Assembly (NCBI RefSeq): GCF_001189535.1
Contig: NZ_CP012070.1
Location: forward strand, 1,054,001-1,118,000
Reading direction: 5' to 3'
Origin: Arsenicicoccus sp. oral taxon 190
GTDB taxonomy: Bacteria > Actinomycetota > Actinomycetes > Actinomycetales > Dermatophilaceae
Length of the DNA: 64,000 nt
The notes under the pieces were generated by a model that was not told the DNA's origin, ran no database searches, and saw nothing but the letters and a program-made list of their open reading frames with translations. Of this stretch, positions 7,613 to 14,774 are shown piece by piece (the first letter of the stretch is position 1; each line of letters starts with the position of its first letter). A program made the position numbers and the translations under genes.

Positions 7613-8040
7613 CCGGTCGTCGCACGAGCGCTCCGACCGGCCCGCAGGGAGCCGGCCCCGGCGACGCGATGCTGCCCCTGCTGGTACCTCTGCCCGGCCG
7701 CGGCACGGCACACGACCTCCCACCACGGTGGGACGGCCGCAAGGTCGCCTGGGAGCCATGGCGAGAGGAGCCGCAGACGTTCATCTGCGGCCGCGGAACC
7801 CACGACCAGATCCGGTGCGCGACGTGCCGCACCAACCAGCCCCGGCTGACCTGCACGGGGACGACCGCAGCCGAAGGCGCTCACCCTGCGCGCCGACTGC
7901 TCGCCTACCGATGCCGAGGGTGCGGTCATGACACCGTCGTCGAGCTCGCCCGACAGGGGATGCAGGTCTGGGACCTGGACGACAGCGACTACGGCGATGT
8001 CGGCTCCCACGACCCCACCCCTCACGCCTACGACCACTAA
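7609..8040 (+). CDS. Hypothetical protein with paired CxxC zinc ribbon (accessory cluster, gene 4)
   Basis: 143 residues from a GTG overlapping the preceding stop (GTGA). The N-terminal ~30 residues are low complexity. The core has PRWDGRKVAWEPWREEPQTF and a likely zinc ribbon made by CATC (IRCATCRTNQ) and CRGC (YRCRGCGHDTV), followed by an acidic end (WDLDDSDYGDVG). Such knuckles occur in small nucleic-acid binding proteins of actinobacterial plasmids and integrative elements. The exact function is unknown. Part of a tightly packed rightward cluster. Confidence 0.6.
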   Translation: MTGRRTSAPTGPQGAGPGDAMLPLLVPLPGRGTAHDLPPRWDGRKVAWEPWREEPQTFICGRGTHDQIRCATCRTNQPRLTCTGTTAAEGAHPARRLLAYRCRGCGHDTVVELARQGMQVWDLDDSDYGDVGSHDPTPHAYDH

Positions 8041-8064
8041 CCGCCCACCAACACAGGAGCACTC

Positions 8065-8277
8065 ATGCCCATCCCCATCCGCGACGCCTCGGCCATCGCC
8101 ACCGTCCTGAACCACCTCTGCGGGCACCGCGACGCCGACCCAGAGCGCCTGGCCGAGGCCATCGAGACGCTCAACACCGCAGCGCACAAGGCACTGGGGG
8201 CGGGAGGCCTGACCCACGGCCAGCTCCAGGTAGCGACCCGCACCCTGCAGCAACTGCGCTCGAGCACCACTCCGTGA
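8065..8277 (+). CDS. Small helical hypothetical protein (accessory cluster, gene 5)
   Basis: 70 residues starting at ATG 8065 with AGGAG about eight bases upstream. All-helical prediction: an N-terminal IRDASAIATVLNHLCGH segment, an ERLAEAIETLNTAAHKAL helix and GQLQVATRTLQQL at the end. No signal peptide or membrane segment. I do not recognise the family. Likely cytoplasmic and part of the accessory operon. Confidence 0.6.
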   Translation: MPIPIRDASAIATVLNHLCGHRDADPERLAEAIETLNTAAHKALGAGGLTHGQLQVATRTLQQLRSSTTP

Positions 8278-8341
8278 CCAGGCCCGCCGCACCCATGCCC
8301 GTCGGATCACCCCCACCCGCCCCCTCCAGAAGGAGCCAGCC

Positions 8342-8710
8342 GTGACCTCCACCCCCCGCAACGTATGCCAGGACGCATCTGCCATCCTGGCCGAGGCGCT
8401 GGCCAGCGGCGCCCCCAAGCTGATGCGCAAGGCCACCCAGCTGCACGACCAGCTGCAGGACCTGGCCCGCGACCTGGAGGCCCGCAAGGAAGCCAAGGCC
8501 CGCACCAGACGGATCGCCGAGCTCGAGTCTGAGCTGCGCAGGCTGCAGGGGGGCCCTTCCAGACGCCGCGCCAGCGCCCGCCCTGCCACCGAGGACGCCG
8601 CCGCTCGCACCTGGGCGCGGCGACAGGGGATCGCGGTCCCGGCCGCCGGCCGCGTCCCGGTCTCCATCCTCCAGGCCTACCGCGCCGCCACCCCCGGCCG
8701 AGTCGCCTGA
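8342..8710 (+). CDS. Lsr2-like nucleoid-associated protein
   Basis: 122 residues from a GTG with AGAAGGAG at 8328-8335. The N-terminal two thirds is a coiled coil (KLMRKATQLHDQLQDLARDL, then RIAELESELRRLQ). The C-terminus, ARTWARRQGIAVPAAGRVPV then SILQAYRAA, matches the Lsr2 DNA-binding domain, where WAR..G..V...GR.P..+..AY is the signature and the G-R pair plays the AT-hook-like role. True Lsr2 has an N-terminal beta-rich oligomerisation domain; here a coiled coil replaces it. Such truncated or hybrid Lsr2 forms are found on actinobacterial plasmids, phages and integrative elements. A role in silencing or shaping element DNA is likely but inferred. Confidence 0.7.
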   Translation: MTSTPRNVCQDASAILAEALASGAPKLMRKATQLHDQLQDLARDLEARKEAKARTRRIAELESELRRLQGGPSRRRASARPATEDAAARTWARRQGIAVPAAGRVPVSILQAYRAATPGRVA

Positions 8711-8718
8711 CCTCCGCC

Positions 8719-8759
8719 GGGGTGGGCAGTGCTACCGCCCCGTCCCGGCAGCCCACCCC
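8719..8759. terminator. Hairpin between converging genes
   Basis: A 9-bp perfect stem (GGGGTGGGC at 8719-8727 with GCCCACCCC at 8751-8759) around a 23-base loop, just after the Lsr2-like gene and before the end of the leftward LTD gene. It could terminate from both sides. No T-tract. Confidence 0.45.
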
Positions 8760-9448
8760 AACGAGATCTCACCGACGGGCGCCCCGCGGCCGAGGGCGGT
8801 GGCGGACCGACAGCCACCGACCGCGGGCCCGAAGCGTCCCGCGGTCGAGGACGAGGGCGGACTGTCACACCCTCCCGGCATGATGCCCACGTCATGCCTA
8901 CCGCCTCCCCGCCTCCGGGCCGCCCAGGGACACCCCTGCGCGATCGTCCCGTGAACGACAGCACCGCCGCGCCACCGCCGCCCCCACGCCTGAGAGCTCG
9001 GCGTCACTGCTGGGTGGCGCCCACCAACGAATCTGCTGAGCCGCACCCTGGACTGGTCATCGACTGGCGGCGAGGCCCAGCAGGCCAGTGGCAGCCACGC
9101 GTCACCTACGGTGTAGACCGTGACGGTCGTGCGCGCCCCGATCACCGACCCCCGCGGGAAGACGAACCGGTTCCCGTGGGTGTCACGGAACCAGTAGCCG
9201 GTGACGTTGATCGCCTTCGCGGAGGTGTTGCGCACCTGGAGGTACTCCCCGTTGACGTTCTTCTTGTCGTCCTTGACCTTGGTGCCACCTGCGTCGGCCT
9301 GGAACCTCGCCAGCTGCAGCGGCGGCGGGGACGGCGCAGCTGCCGGAGCGGCCGGTGCGGCGGAGGCAGCGAAGGCGGGGACGGCACAGACGGCCAGGGC
9401 CGCAGCCAGCACGGCAGAGGCGGAGGCGGAGACAGAGGCAGCGGACAT
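8732..9448 (-). CDS. Secreted lamin-tail-domain protein with aberrant C-terminus
   Basis: The ATG at 9448 opens a Sec signal peptide (VLAAALAVCAVPAFA, ~residues 14-28) and an Ala/Pro linker. The lamin-tail (LTD) beta-sandwich follows: LQLARFQADAGG, GEYLQVRNTSAKAINVTGYW and RDTHGNRFVFPRGSVIG, then TTVTVYTV. These domains sit on exported proteins and may bind surfaces, nucleic acid or glycans. Normal LTDs continue with a Trp/Asn/Gly-rich strand; here the sequence switches at about 9110 to a low-complexity tail of ~125 residues encoded by antisense of other DNA. The domain is therefore probably truncated and fused by recombination, and the protein may be non-functional. Confidence 0.6.
   Translation of the reverse strand: MSAASVSASASAVLAAALAVCAVPAFAASAAPAAPAAAPSPPPLQLARFQADAGGTKVKDDKKNVNGEYLQVRNTSAKAINVTGYWFRDTHGNRFVFPRGSVIGARTTVTVYTVGDAWLPLACWASPPVDDQSRVRLSRFVGGRHPAVTPSSQAWGRRWRGGAVVHGTIAQGCPWAARRRGGGRHDVGIMPGGCDSPPSSSTAGRFGPAVGGCRSATALGRGAPVGEISLGWAAGTGR
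8951..9115 (+). pseudogene. Truncated accessory gene fragment (CWV...WRR type)
   Basis: From the GTG at 8951 the plus strand encodes a low-complexity lead and then RARRHCWVAPT and GLVIDWRRGPAGQWQPRVTY, a pattern I associate with small hypothetical proteins carried by actinobacterial integrative elements, though I cannot name the family. After about residue 55 the frame continues only as the antisense of the LTD gene, so the natural 3' end appears lost at a junction near 9110. An upstream in-frame ATG exists at 8894. It is in line with the small-gene cluster at 6.8-8.7 kb and probably marks its broken right end. Confidence 0.45.
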
Positions 9449-9741
9449 GCGGGGTGGGCCCTTCGGGTGGTCGGTGTTGTCGGGAGGTCACGACGGGTTC
9501 ATCCTGCGTGACGGGTCCACCCTCGTGCGCGCCAGGTGCCTCGATGACCTGAAAGATGGCCCGGAGTGACTAGCCCGGACGCTAGCCCACGCGCTGCCCC
9601 ACGGCGCCAGCACGTCACGGGGTCGCGCGGCGGGCCCCGGCATACGCCCTGATCCCGGAGTAGCGGTGTCCGGGCCGACGGGGTCTACTGGTGCGTAGGG
9701 CCGCGACGAGGTGCCCCACCCCTCAGTGCAGGAGGACGACG
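9449..9741. other. Divergent intergenic region
   Basis: Separates the leftward LTD gene from the rightward cyclase gene. It must hold both promoters, but I see no confident -10/-35 pair. One CGNCATAC word lies at 9638. GGAGG at 9731-9735 is the ribosome site of the cyclase. Confidence 0.5.
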
Positions 9742-10698
9742 ATGACCGATGCACCCTCGATGAACGAGCTGCTCAAGGACGCCCCCAGCAACTGGGGCAA
9801 GTGGGGTCCCGACGACGAGGTCGGCGCCCTCAACTACCTCACCCCGGGCGAGGTGATGCGCGGGATCGGCAGCGTCAGGACCGGCCGCGTCTTCACGCTG
9901 CAGCGCATGATCGGCGACCCCAAGGGCGACCCGGTCTGGCCCGGCCGCACCCCCGCGGTGCGCACCCAGATCCTCGACGAGTCCAACTGGTACGACGGCG
10001 CAGGCGGCCCCGAGTACCCCGGCGGCCTGCACTACGCCGACGACAAGCTCGACGCCTTCCTGCAGGGATCGACGCAGTATGACGCCCTCGGCCACCTCTG
10101 GTACGACGGCAAGATCTGGAACGGCTACGACGCCGACACCACCGTCGGCGGGCTCGACAAGGCGTCGATCATGCCGATCGCTGAGCGGGGCGTGGCCGGC
10201 CGCGGCATCCTGCTCGACATCGCGCGGTGGCGCGGCAAGGAGGCCCTGGACCCGGCCGAGACGTTCACCCACGAGGACCTCGTCGCGTGCGCGGAGGCGC
10301 AGGGCACCCCGATCGAGAAGCACGACATCCTCGTGGTGCGCACCAATTACCTCAAGCACTTCTTCGACAAGGGTGACGCCTTCTACGAGGACTTCTGCGA
10401 GCCGGGCCTGACCTACTCGCTCGAGCTCGCTCAGTGGTTCCAGGACATGGAGATCCCCAACCTCGCGACCGACACCATCGCCAACGAGGTCACCTACGAC
10501 CCGGGCTCGGGCGTCGCGCTCCCGCTTCACTGCGCGCTCATGCGCAACCTCGGCGTCGCCCTCACCGAGATCTGCGACCTCGAGGAGCTCGCCGCGGACT
10601 GCGCCGAGGACGGCCAGTTCACCTTCTTCTACGTCGCCGCGCCGCTCAAGGTCGCCAAGGCCGCGGGCACGCCCGTCAACCCGGTGGTGATCAAGTGA
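9742..10698 (+). CDS. Cyclase family protein (PF04199, kynurenine-formamidase-like fold)
   Basis: 318 residues. Members of this metal-dependent hydrolase/cyclase superfamily include bacterial arylformamidase KynB and isatin hydrolase. Characteristic pieces are GPDDEVGALNYLTP at the start, TQYDALGHLWYDG (metal-binding D and H) at about residue 110, GVAGRGILLDIARWRG, the catalytic-site region HDILVVRTNY, and PLHCALMRNLGVALTE near the end. ATG 9742 has GGAGG at a 6-base distance, so it is preferred over an upstream in-frame codon. Its stop overlaps the GTG of the next gene (GTGA), a coupled two-gene operon with a hydroxyacid-oxoacid transhydrogenase. The true substrate is unknown; the long form with this partner is probably not a tryptophan-pathway enzyme. 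Confidence 0.85.
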   Translation: MTDAPSMNELLKDAPSNWGKWGPDDEVGALNYLTPGEVMRGIGSVRTGRVFTLQRMIGDPKGDPVWPGRTPAVRTQILDESNWYDGAGGPEYPGGLHYADDKLDAFLQGSTQYDALGHLWYDGKIWNGYDADTTVGGLDKASIMPIAERGVAGRGILLDIARWRGKEALDPAETFTHEDLVACAEAQGTPIEKHDILVVRTNYLKHFFDKGDAFYEDFCEPGLTYSLELAQWFQDMEIPNLATDTIANEVTYDPGSGVALPLHCALMRNLGVALTEICDLEELAADCAEDGQFTFFYVAAPLKVAKAAGTPVNPVVIK

Positions 10699-11978
10699 GC
10701 GAGCACGCGCACCGGGAGACCGTCTTCACGTATGGCGCCCCCCAGCTCAAGTTCGGGCTCGGCGCGTCGGAGGAGATCGGCTACGACCTGTCCCTCACGG
10801 GCGCCAAGCGCGTCCTCGTCGTCACCGACCCCGGCATCGCCGCCACCGGCACCCCGCAGCGCGTTGCCGAGCAGATGGCCCGGTTCGACATACGGGCCGA
10901 CGTCTTTGACCAGGTGCACGTGGAGCCGACCGATGCGAGCCTGCAGGAGGCCATCGACCACGCCCGCGCGCACGGCCCCTACGACGCCTACGTCGCGGTC
11001 GGGGGCGGGTCGAGCATCGACACCGCCAAGGCGATCAACCTGCTGATGACCAACCCCGGCGAGCTGATGGACTACGTCAACGTGCCCGTCGGCGAGGGCC
11101 GCGACCCAGTCAACCCGCTCAAGCCGCTCGTGGCCGTGCCCACCACCACCGGCACGGGCGCCGAGAGCACCACCATCTGCGTGCTCGACGTGCTCGCGCA
11201 GAAGGTCAAGACGGGGATCAGCCACGCGCGGCTGCGCCCCACCCTGGCCGTCGTGGACCCGCGGCTGACCCTGACCCAGCCCGCGGGGGTCACCGCGAGC
11301 GCCGGCATGGACATCCTGTGCCACGCGCTCGAGAGCTGGACCGCCAAGCCGTATGCCGCCTACCCCCGCAAGCAGCCCGAGCAGCGCGTGCCGTACTGCG
11401 GCGCCAACCCGGTCTCGGACATGTGGTGCAGCCGCGCGCTGCAGCTGCTCTCGCACGCCTTCCGCCAGGCGGTGCACCACGGCGACGACGAGGACGCGCG
11501 CTATGACATGGCGCTCGCAGCGACCTTCGCGGGGATGGGCTTCGGCAACGCCGGGGTGCACCTGCCGCACGCCAATGCCTACCCGATCGCGGGGCAGGTC
11601 AAGGACTTCCACCCCGACGACTACGCTGGGGACGAGCCGATGGTGCCGCACGGCATGTCGGTGTCGCTGACGGCGCCGGAAGCCTTCCGGTTCACCTTCG
11701 ACACCAACCCGGACCGGCACGTCGAGGCCGCCCGGATGCTCGACCCGGACGCCCCGATGACCGACGACCCGGCCGACCTGCTGCCGACCGTGCTGTCCCG
11801 CCTGATGCGCGACATCGCGCTGCCCAACGGGCTAGGCGCCGTCGGCTATAGCGACGCGGATGTTGACGACCTGGTCACCGGCACCATGAAGCAGCAGCGC
11901 CTGCTCAGCGCCTGCCCCAAGGAGGTGACCGAGGACGACGCCGCCCGGGTGTTCCGCGGGTCGTTCGAGATCTGGTGA
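10695..11978 (+). CDS. Hydroxyacid-oxoacid transhydrogenase (iron-containing alcohol dehydrogenase, ADHFE1-like)
   Basis: 427 residues, start GTG overlapping the upstream stop. It is an iron-dependent group III alcohol dehydrogenase: GGGSSIDTAKAINLL for NAD binding (~residues 97-111), PTTTGTGAESTTICVL, GMDILCHALESW and the metal-ligand region GVHLPHANAYPIAG. The block QVKDFHPDDYAGDEPMVPHG with LTAPEAFRFTF, and the end GLGAVGYSDADVDDLV, are specific to the ADHFE1/HOT branch, which oxidises 4-hydroxybutyrate to succinate semialdehyde while reducing 2-oxoglutarate. Length is normal. With the preceding cyclase it may form a short hydroxy-acid or lactone pathway; that link is inference. A rare ATA codon occurs inside a GNCATAC word at 10886. 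Confidence 0.88.
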   Translation: MSEHAHRETVFTYGAPQLKFGLGASEEIGYDLSLTGAKRVLVVTDPGIAATGTPQRVAEQMARFDIRADVFDQVHVEPTDASLQEAIDHARAHGPYDAYVAVGGGSSIDTAKAINLLMTNPGELMDYVNVPVGEGRDPVNPLKPLVAVPTTTGTGAESTTICVLDVLAQKVKTGISHARLRPTLAVVDPRLTLTQPAGVTASAGMDILCHALESWTAKPYAAYPRKQPEQRVPYCGANPVSDMWCSRALQLLSHAFRQAVHHGDDEDARYDMALAATFAGMGFGNAGVHLPHANAYPIAGQVKDFHPDDYAGDEPMVPHGMSVSLTAPEAFRFTFDTNPDRHVEAARMLDPDAPMTDDPADLLPTVLSRLMRDIALPNGLGAVGYSDADVDDLVTGTMKQQRLLSACPKEVTEDDAARVFRGSFEIW

Positions 11979-12027
11979 GCCGGGTTGGGGGGCGGGGGGA
12001 CTCGACCGCTCACCCGGGTGGTCCCGT

Positions 12028-12723
12028 ATGACGACCGCCACCCTCTCGCAGCTCGTCGAGACGCTCATCGAGGGGCTTGGCGGGCCGGGCTCGGGCGAGC
12101 GCGGCCCGGGCGAGCGCGGCCCGGACGGGGGCCGGCGACTCGTCCTCGGAATCACGGGGCCGCCCGGCGCCGGCAAGACCACGCTGGCGCTGGCCCTCCT
12201 GGACGCGCTGCGCGCCCGGCACGGCGAGGGCTTCGCCGCGCACCTGCCGATGGACGGCTTCCACCTCGCCGACGCGCAGCTCGACCGGCTGGGCCTGCGC
12301 GAGCGCAAGGGAGCGCCCGAGACCTTCGACCGGGACGGGTACGCCGCCACCCTCGCCCGGGTCAGCACTGCCGACGGGGACGTCTACGTGCCCGGCTTCG
12401 AGCGCGAGCTGGAGCAGCCCCTCGCAGCGGCCCTGGTCGTGCAGGCGGCGGCGCGCGTCGTCGTCTCGGAGGGCAACTACCTCCTGCTGCCGGGGTGGGA
12501 GCAGGCGCGCGCCGCGTGCGACGAGGTGTGGTGGGTCGAGCTCGACGACGCGGTGCGCCGCGAGCGGCTGGTCGCCCGGCATACGGCCTTTGGCAAGGCG
12601 GCCGCAGCGGCACGGGCCTGGGTGGACGAGGTCGACGAGGTCAACGCCGAGCTGATCCGGGCGACCCGGTCGCGCGCGGACCGGGTGATCCGCGAGACCC
12701 CCGACGGCTGGGTCCTGTCCTGA
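12028..12723 (+). CDS. P-loop nucleoside/nucleotide kinase family protein (uridine/pantothenate-kinase-like)
   Basis: 231 residues. Walker A is GPPGAGKTT (44-52); the base/substrate loop reads HLPMDGFHLADAQLDRLGL, and RKGAPETFDRDGY is typical of the PRK/uridine-kinase-like subgroup often annotated as fructose- or nucleoside-kinase-like. VVVSEGNYLLLPGWE and the lid region RRERLVARHTAFGK follow. It phosphorylates a small hydroxylated substrate with ATP; the substrate cannot be told from sequence. A GC-rich duplication encodes GERGPGERGPD near residue 23-33. The start ATG lies inside a GTATGNCG word and has no clear ribosome site; only 49 bp separate it from the preceding dehydrogenase gene. Confidence 0.8.
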   Translation: MTTATLSQLVETLIEGLGGPGSGERGPGERGPDGGRRLVLGITGPPGAGKTTLALALLDALRARHGEGFAAHLPMDGFHLADAQLDRLGLRERKGAPETFDRDGYAATLARVSTADGDVYVPGFERELEQPLAAALVVQAAARVVVSEGNYLLLPGWEQARAACDEVWWVELDDAVRRERLVARHTAFGKAAAAARAWVDEVDEVNAELIRATRSRADRVIRETPDGWVLS

Positions 12724-12730
12724 TCGGCGG

Positions 12731-13120
12731 TCAGCCGCCGTCAAGCGCCGGCGCAGGCCCCAGGTCGTAGGACGATCGCGCCTCCAGCACCTCGCCCGCA
12801 TGCTGCTCCGCCCAGCCCCGCAGCGCGTCCAGCGGCTCGACGAGCGTCAGCCCCAGCGTGGTGAGCTCGTAGTCCACCCGCGGCGGCATCGTCGGCTGGG
12901 CGCGCCGGCTCACGAGGCCGTCCCGCTCCATGGAGCGCAGCGTCTGGGTGAGCACCTTGGCGGTGACGCCGCCCACCTGGTCCCGGACCTCGCCGAAGCG
13001 CGCAGGGCCCTCCGCGAGCACCCCCACCACCAGCGGGGTCCACCGGTCGGTGAGGTGGCGGAGCACGCTGCGCGAGGGGCAGCCGGGGTCGAGGACGTCG
13101 AAGCGGGGCTGGCGGTCCAC
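12731..13120 (-). CDS. HxlR-family transcriptional regulator
   Basis: 129 residues with the HxlR winged helix: CPSRSVLRHLTDRWTPLVVG opening, FGEVRDQVGGVTAKVLTQTL for the recognition region, RSMERDGLVSRRAQPTMPPR and VDYELTTLGLTL for the wing. The single N-terminal Cys (C14, before PSRSVLRHL) is at the position used for thiol or quinone sensing in YodB/HypR-type members. Divergent from an NAD(P)-binding oxidoreductase gene, its likely target. The ATG at 13120 is preceded by CAGGAGCAG-like sequence on its own strand. The repressor probably responds to electrophiles or oxidants, by analogy. Confidence 0.88.
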   Translation of the reverse strand: MDRQPRFDVLDPGCPSRSVLRHLTDRWTPLVVGVLAEGPARFGEVRDQVGGVTAKVLTQTLRSMERDGLVSRRAQPTMPPRVDYELTTLGLTLVEPLDALRGWAEQHAGEVLEARSSYDLGPAPALDGG

Positions 13121-13151
13121 GACGAATCTGCTCCTGGGGGTGATGGTTACC

Positions 13152-13181
13152 TTGAGGTACTTGGTTACCTATCCATACTAT
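13152..13181 (+). promoter_or_regulatory. Promoter and probable HxlR operator
   Basis: Rightward promoter with -35 TTGAGG (13152-13157), an 18-bp spacer and -10 TACTAT (13176-13181). Overlapping it are GGTTACC direct repeats (13145-13151 and 13163-13169) and the small palindrome TACCT-TG-AGGTA, a suitable operator for the divergent HxlR-type regulator. Confidence 0.6.
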
Positions 13182-13218
13182 CGTTGGTCCAGGCAGCACA
13201 TCATCACAGGAGGCAGAC

Positions 13219-13821
13219 ATGAAGATCACCGTCATCGGGGCCACCGGCATGGTCGGTCAGCGCGTCGTCGCGGAGGCACTCTCCCGCGGCCACGAGGTCG
13301 TCGCCGGATCGCGCCGCGGCACTCCCGTCGACGGGGCCGAGGCCCTGACCATCGACCTGTCCGACACCGACGACGTCATCGCCCAGATGGCCGCCAGCGA
13401 CGCGACCGTCATCTCGGTGCCCCCGGCACGAGACGGCGGCAGCCACGAGCCGACCCTCGCCGCGCACCGCGCGCTCATCGAGGCACGTCCCGAGGGTCGC
13501 CTCCTCGTCGTCGGCGGAGCCGGTGCGCTTCAGGTCGGGGACACCCAGCTGCGCAACACCCCGGGCTTCCCCGCGGAGTACAAGCCCGAGTCCGACACCT
13601 TCGCCGCCGTGCTCGACCTCTATCGCGAGGCCGAGGGGCTGGACTGGACGATGCTCGCCCCCGCGCCGGTCATCGCGCCTGGCGAGCGGACCGGGCGCTA
13701 CACCGTCGAGCTCGACGTGCCCGCCGGCGACCAGGTCAGCGCCGAGGACTTCGCGGTGGCCCTCGTCGACGAGCTCGAGCGCCCCGCCCACCGCGGCGAG
13801 CGCTTCACCGTCGCGAGCTGA
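13219..13821 (+). CDS. NAD(P)-binding oxidoreductase (YwnB/NmrA-like SDR)
   Basis: 200 residues. The Rossmann start MKITVIGATGMVGQRVVAEA gives GxTGxxG (GATGMVG), followed by SRRGTPVDGAEALTIDLSD, VISVPPARDGGS, VVGGAGALQV and the YwnB-like tail with WTMLAPAPVIAPGERTG. Atypical short-chain dehydrogenase fold; it likely reduces quinones or carbonyls or acts as a redox sensor. ATG has AGGAGG eight bases upstream (in CACAGGAGGCAGACATG). Divergent from and probably controlled by the HxlR regulator. Confidence 0.82.
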   Translation: MKITVIGATGMVGQRVVAEALSRGHEVVAGSRRGTPVDGAEALTIDLSDTDDVIAQMAASDATVISVPPARDGGSHEPTLAAHRALIEARPEGRLLVVGGAGALQVGDTQLRNTPGFPAEYKPESDTFAAVLDLYREAEGLDWTMLAPAPVIAPGERTGRYTVELDVPAGDQVSAEDFAVALVDELERPAHRGERFTVAS

Positions 13822-13848
13822 GGGCGGCAGGGCCTGCTCCGGGCGGGT

Positions 13849-13898
13849 CGTCATACCGTCTCGCCGGACCGGGAGAGCCCAGAGACGCTCGTATGCCG
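13849..13898. repeat. Facing pair of CGTCATAC / GTATGCCG words in a hairpin
   Basis: CATAC at 13852 and GTATG at 13891 face each other, and the sequence between adds GTCTC/GAGAC pairing, so the RNA can fold into an interrupted stem downstream of the oxidoreductase gene. It precedes the stronger hairpin at 13934. Confidence 0.45.
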
Positions 13899-13933
13899 AG
13901 CCGCCCTACCCGCCCGGACGGGGCGAGCGCACA

Positions 13934-13980
13934 AGATCGGGGCTGCTTCTGGTGCCTATCACCAGGAGCAGCCCCGATCT
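13934..13980. terminator. Long hairpin terminator
   Basis: AGATCGGGGCTGCT...AGCAGCCCCGATCT with CTGGTG/CACCAG inside: a 21-bp stem with one mismatch and a five-base loop. It sits between the oxidoreductase gene and the leftward remnant that follows, and could serve both. Confidence 0.75.
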
Positions 13981-13992
13981 CGTGAGCACCGG

Positions 13993-14075
13993 TCAGGCGG
14001 AGGCGGGGACGTTGGCCAGGGGGATCGGCTGGAACGTCGGCGGCTCCTCGTCGGGCGTCAGCGCCGTCGGGTGGT
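13993..14075 (-). pseudogene. C-terminal remnant of an unidentified protein
   Basis: The minus strand ends in TPDEEPPTFQPIPLANVPAS followed by Ala and a TGA at 13993-13995, directly before the hairpin at 13934-13980. Only about 27 codons remain before the sequence meets the LacI remnant. It looks like the natural end of a gene of the decayed sugar locus; I cannot identify it. Confidence 0.35.
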
Positions 14076-14125
14076 CCGATATGCGATCACGCTGGGCGAC
14101 ACCGCAAATCCCGTCCGGCCGGTCA

Positions 14126-14767
14126 TCACCGTCGTGCGGTGCTCGCGCGGACGATCAGGCGCGGTGGGACGACGATGGCCTGGGACACTGGGATGGCGCC
14201 TTGGGCAGGTGGGTTGTCGAGGCGTTCAAGCAGGAGGGTGACCAGGTGCTCGCCGATGGCGCGGAAGTCCTGCCTCACGCTGGTCAGGGGAGGCCAGAGG
14301 CACTCCGCGCTGACGTCGTCGAAACCGACCAGGGCGACGTCGTCGGGGATTCGCAGCCCGGCCTCGTGCATCGCGCGCATGACACCGCTTGCCATCTCGT
14401 CGTTCGCGACGAAGACGGCCCGGACGCCGTCTTGCGCCACTAGGTGCCGTCCCGCCTGGTATCCCGAGGCGGGGGTCCAGTCGCCATGGAGGGGTTAGGG
14501 GATCGGGCGACCGGCTGTCTGAAGAGCTCGTCGCCACCCCTGCTGCCGCTGCTGGGACTGGATCGAGTTCTTGGGGCCCGCGACCAGGTGCACCGTGTGG
14601 GCGCCGGTGCCGAGCAGGTGCTCGACGGCCAGCTGCGCGCCACCTGCCTGGTCGAGTCCGACGGTGGGCAGCGACAGGGTGCGGGAGTCGGTCAGGACCA
14701 CGGGCATGTTCGCGGGGAATCGCAGTTGGTCAGTCTCGGCGGTCTCCAGACCCAGGACGACCCTCAC
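14126..14767 (-). pseudogene. LacI-family regulator, 5'-truncated with an in-frame stop
   Basis: Two collinear segments in one frame belong to the LacI sugar-binding domain: NMPVVLTDSRTLSLPTVGLD then GAQLAVEHLLGTGAHTVHLV, and later AVFVANDEMASGVMRAMHEA then DDVALVGFDDVSAE. A TAA at 14495-14497 interrupts them; the frame continues directly with HGDWTPASGYQAGRHLV. The helix-turn-helix N-terminus and ~100 further residues are missing: the coding sequence stops at about 14770, where a plus-strand transporter fragment begins. LacI proteins repress sugar genes. This copy is dead. Confidence 0.85.
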
Positions 14768-14774
14768 GGTCCAG

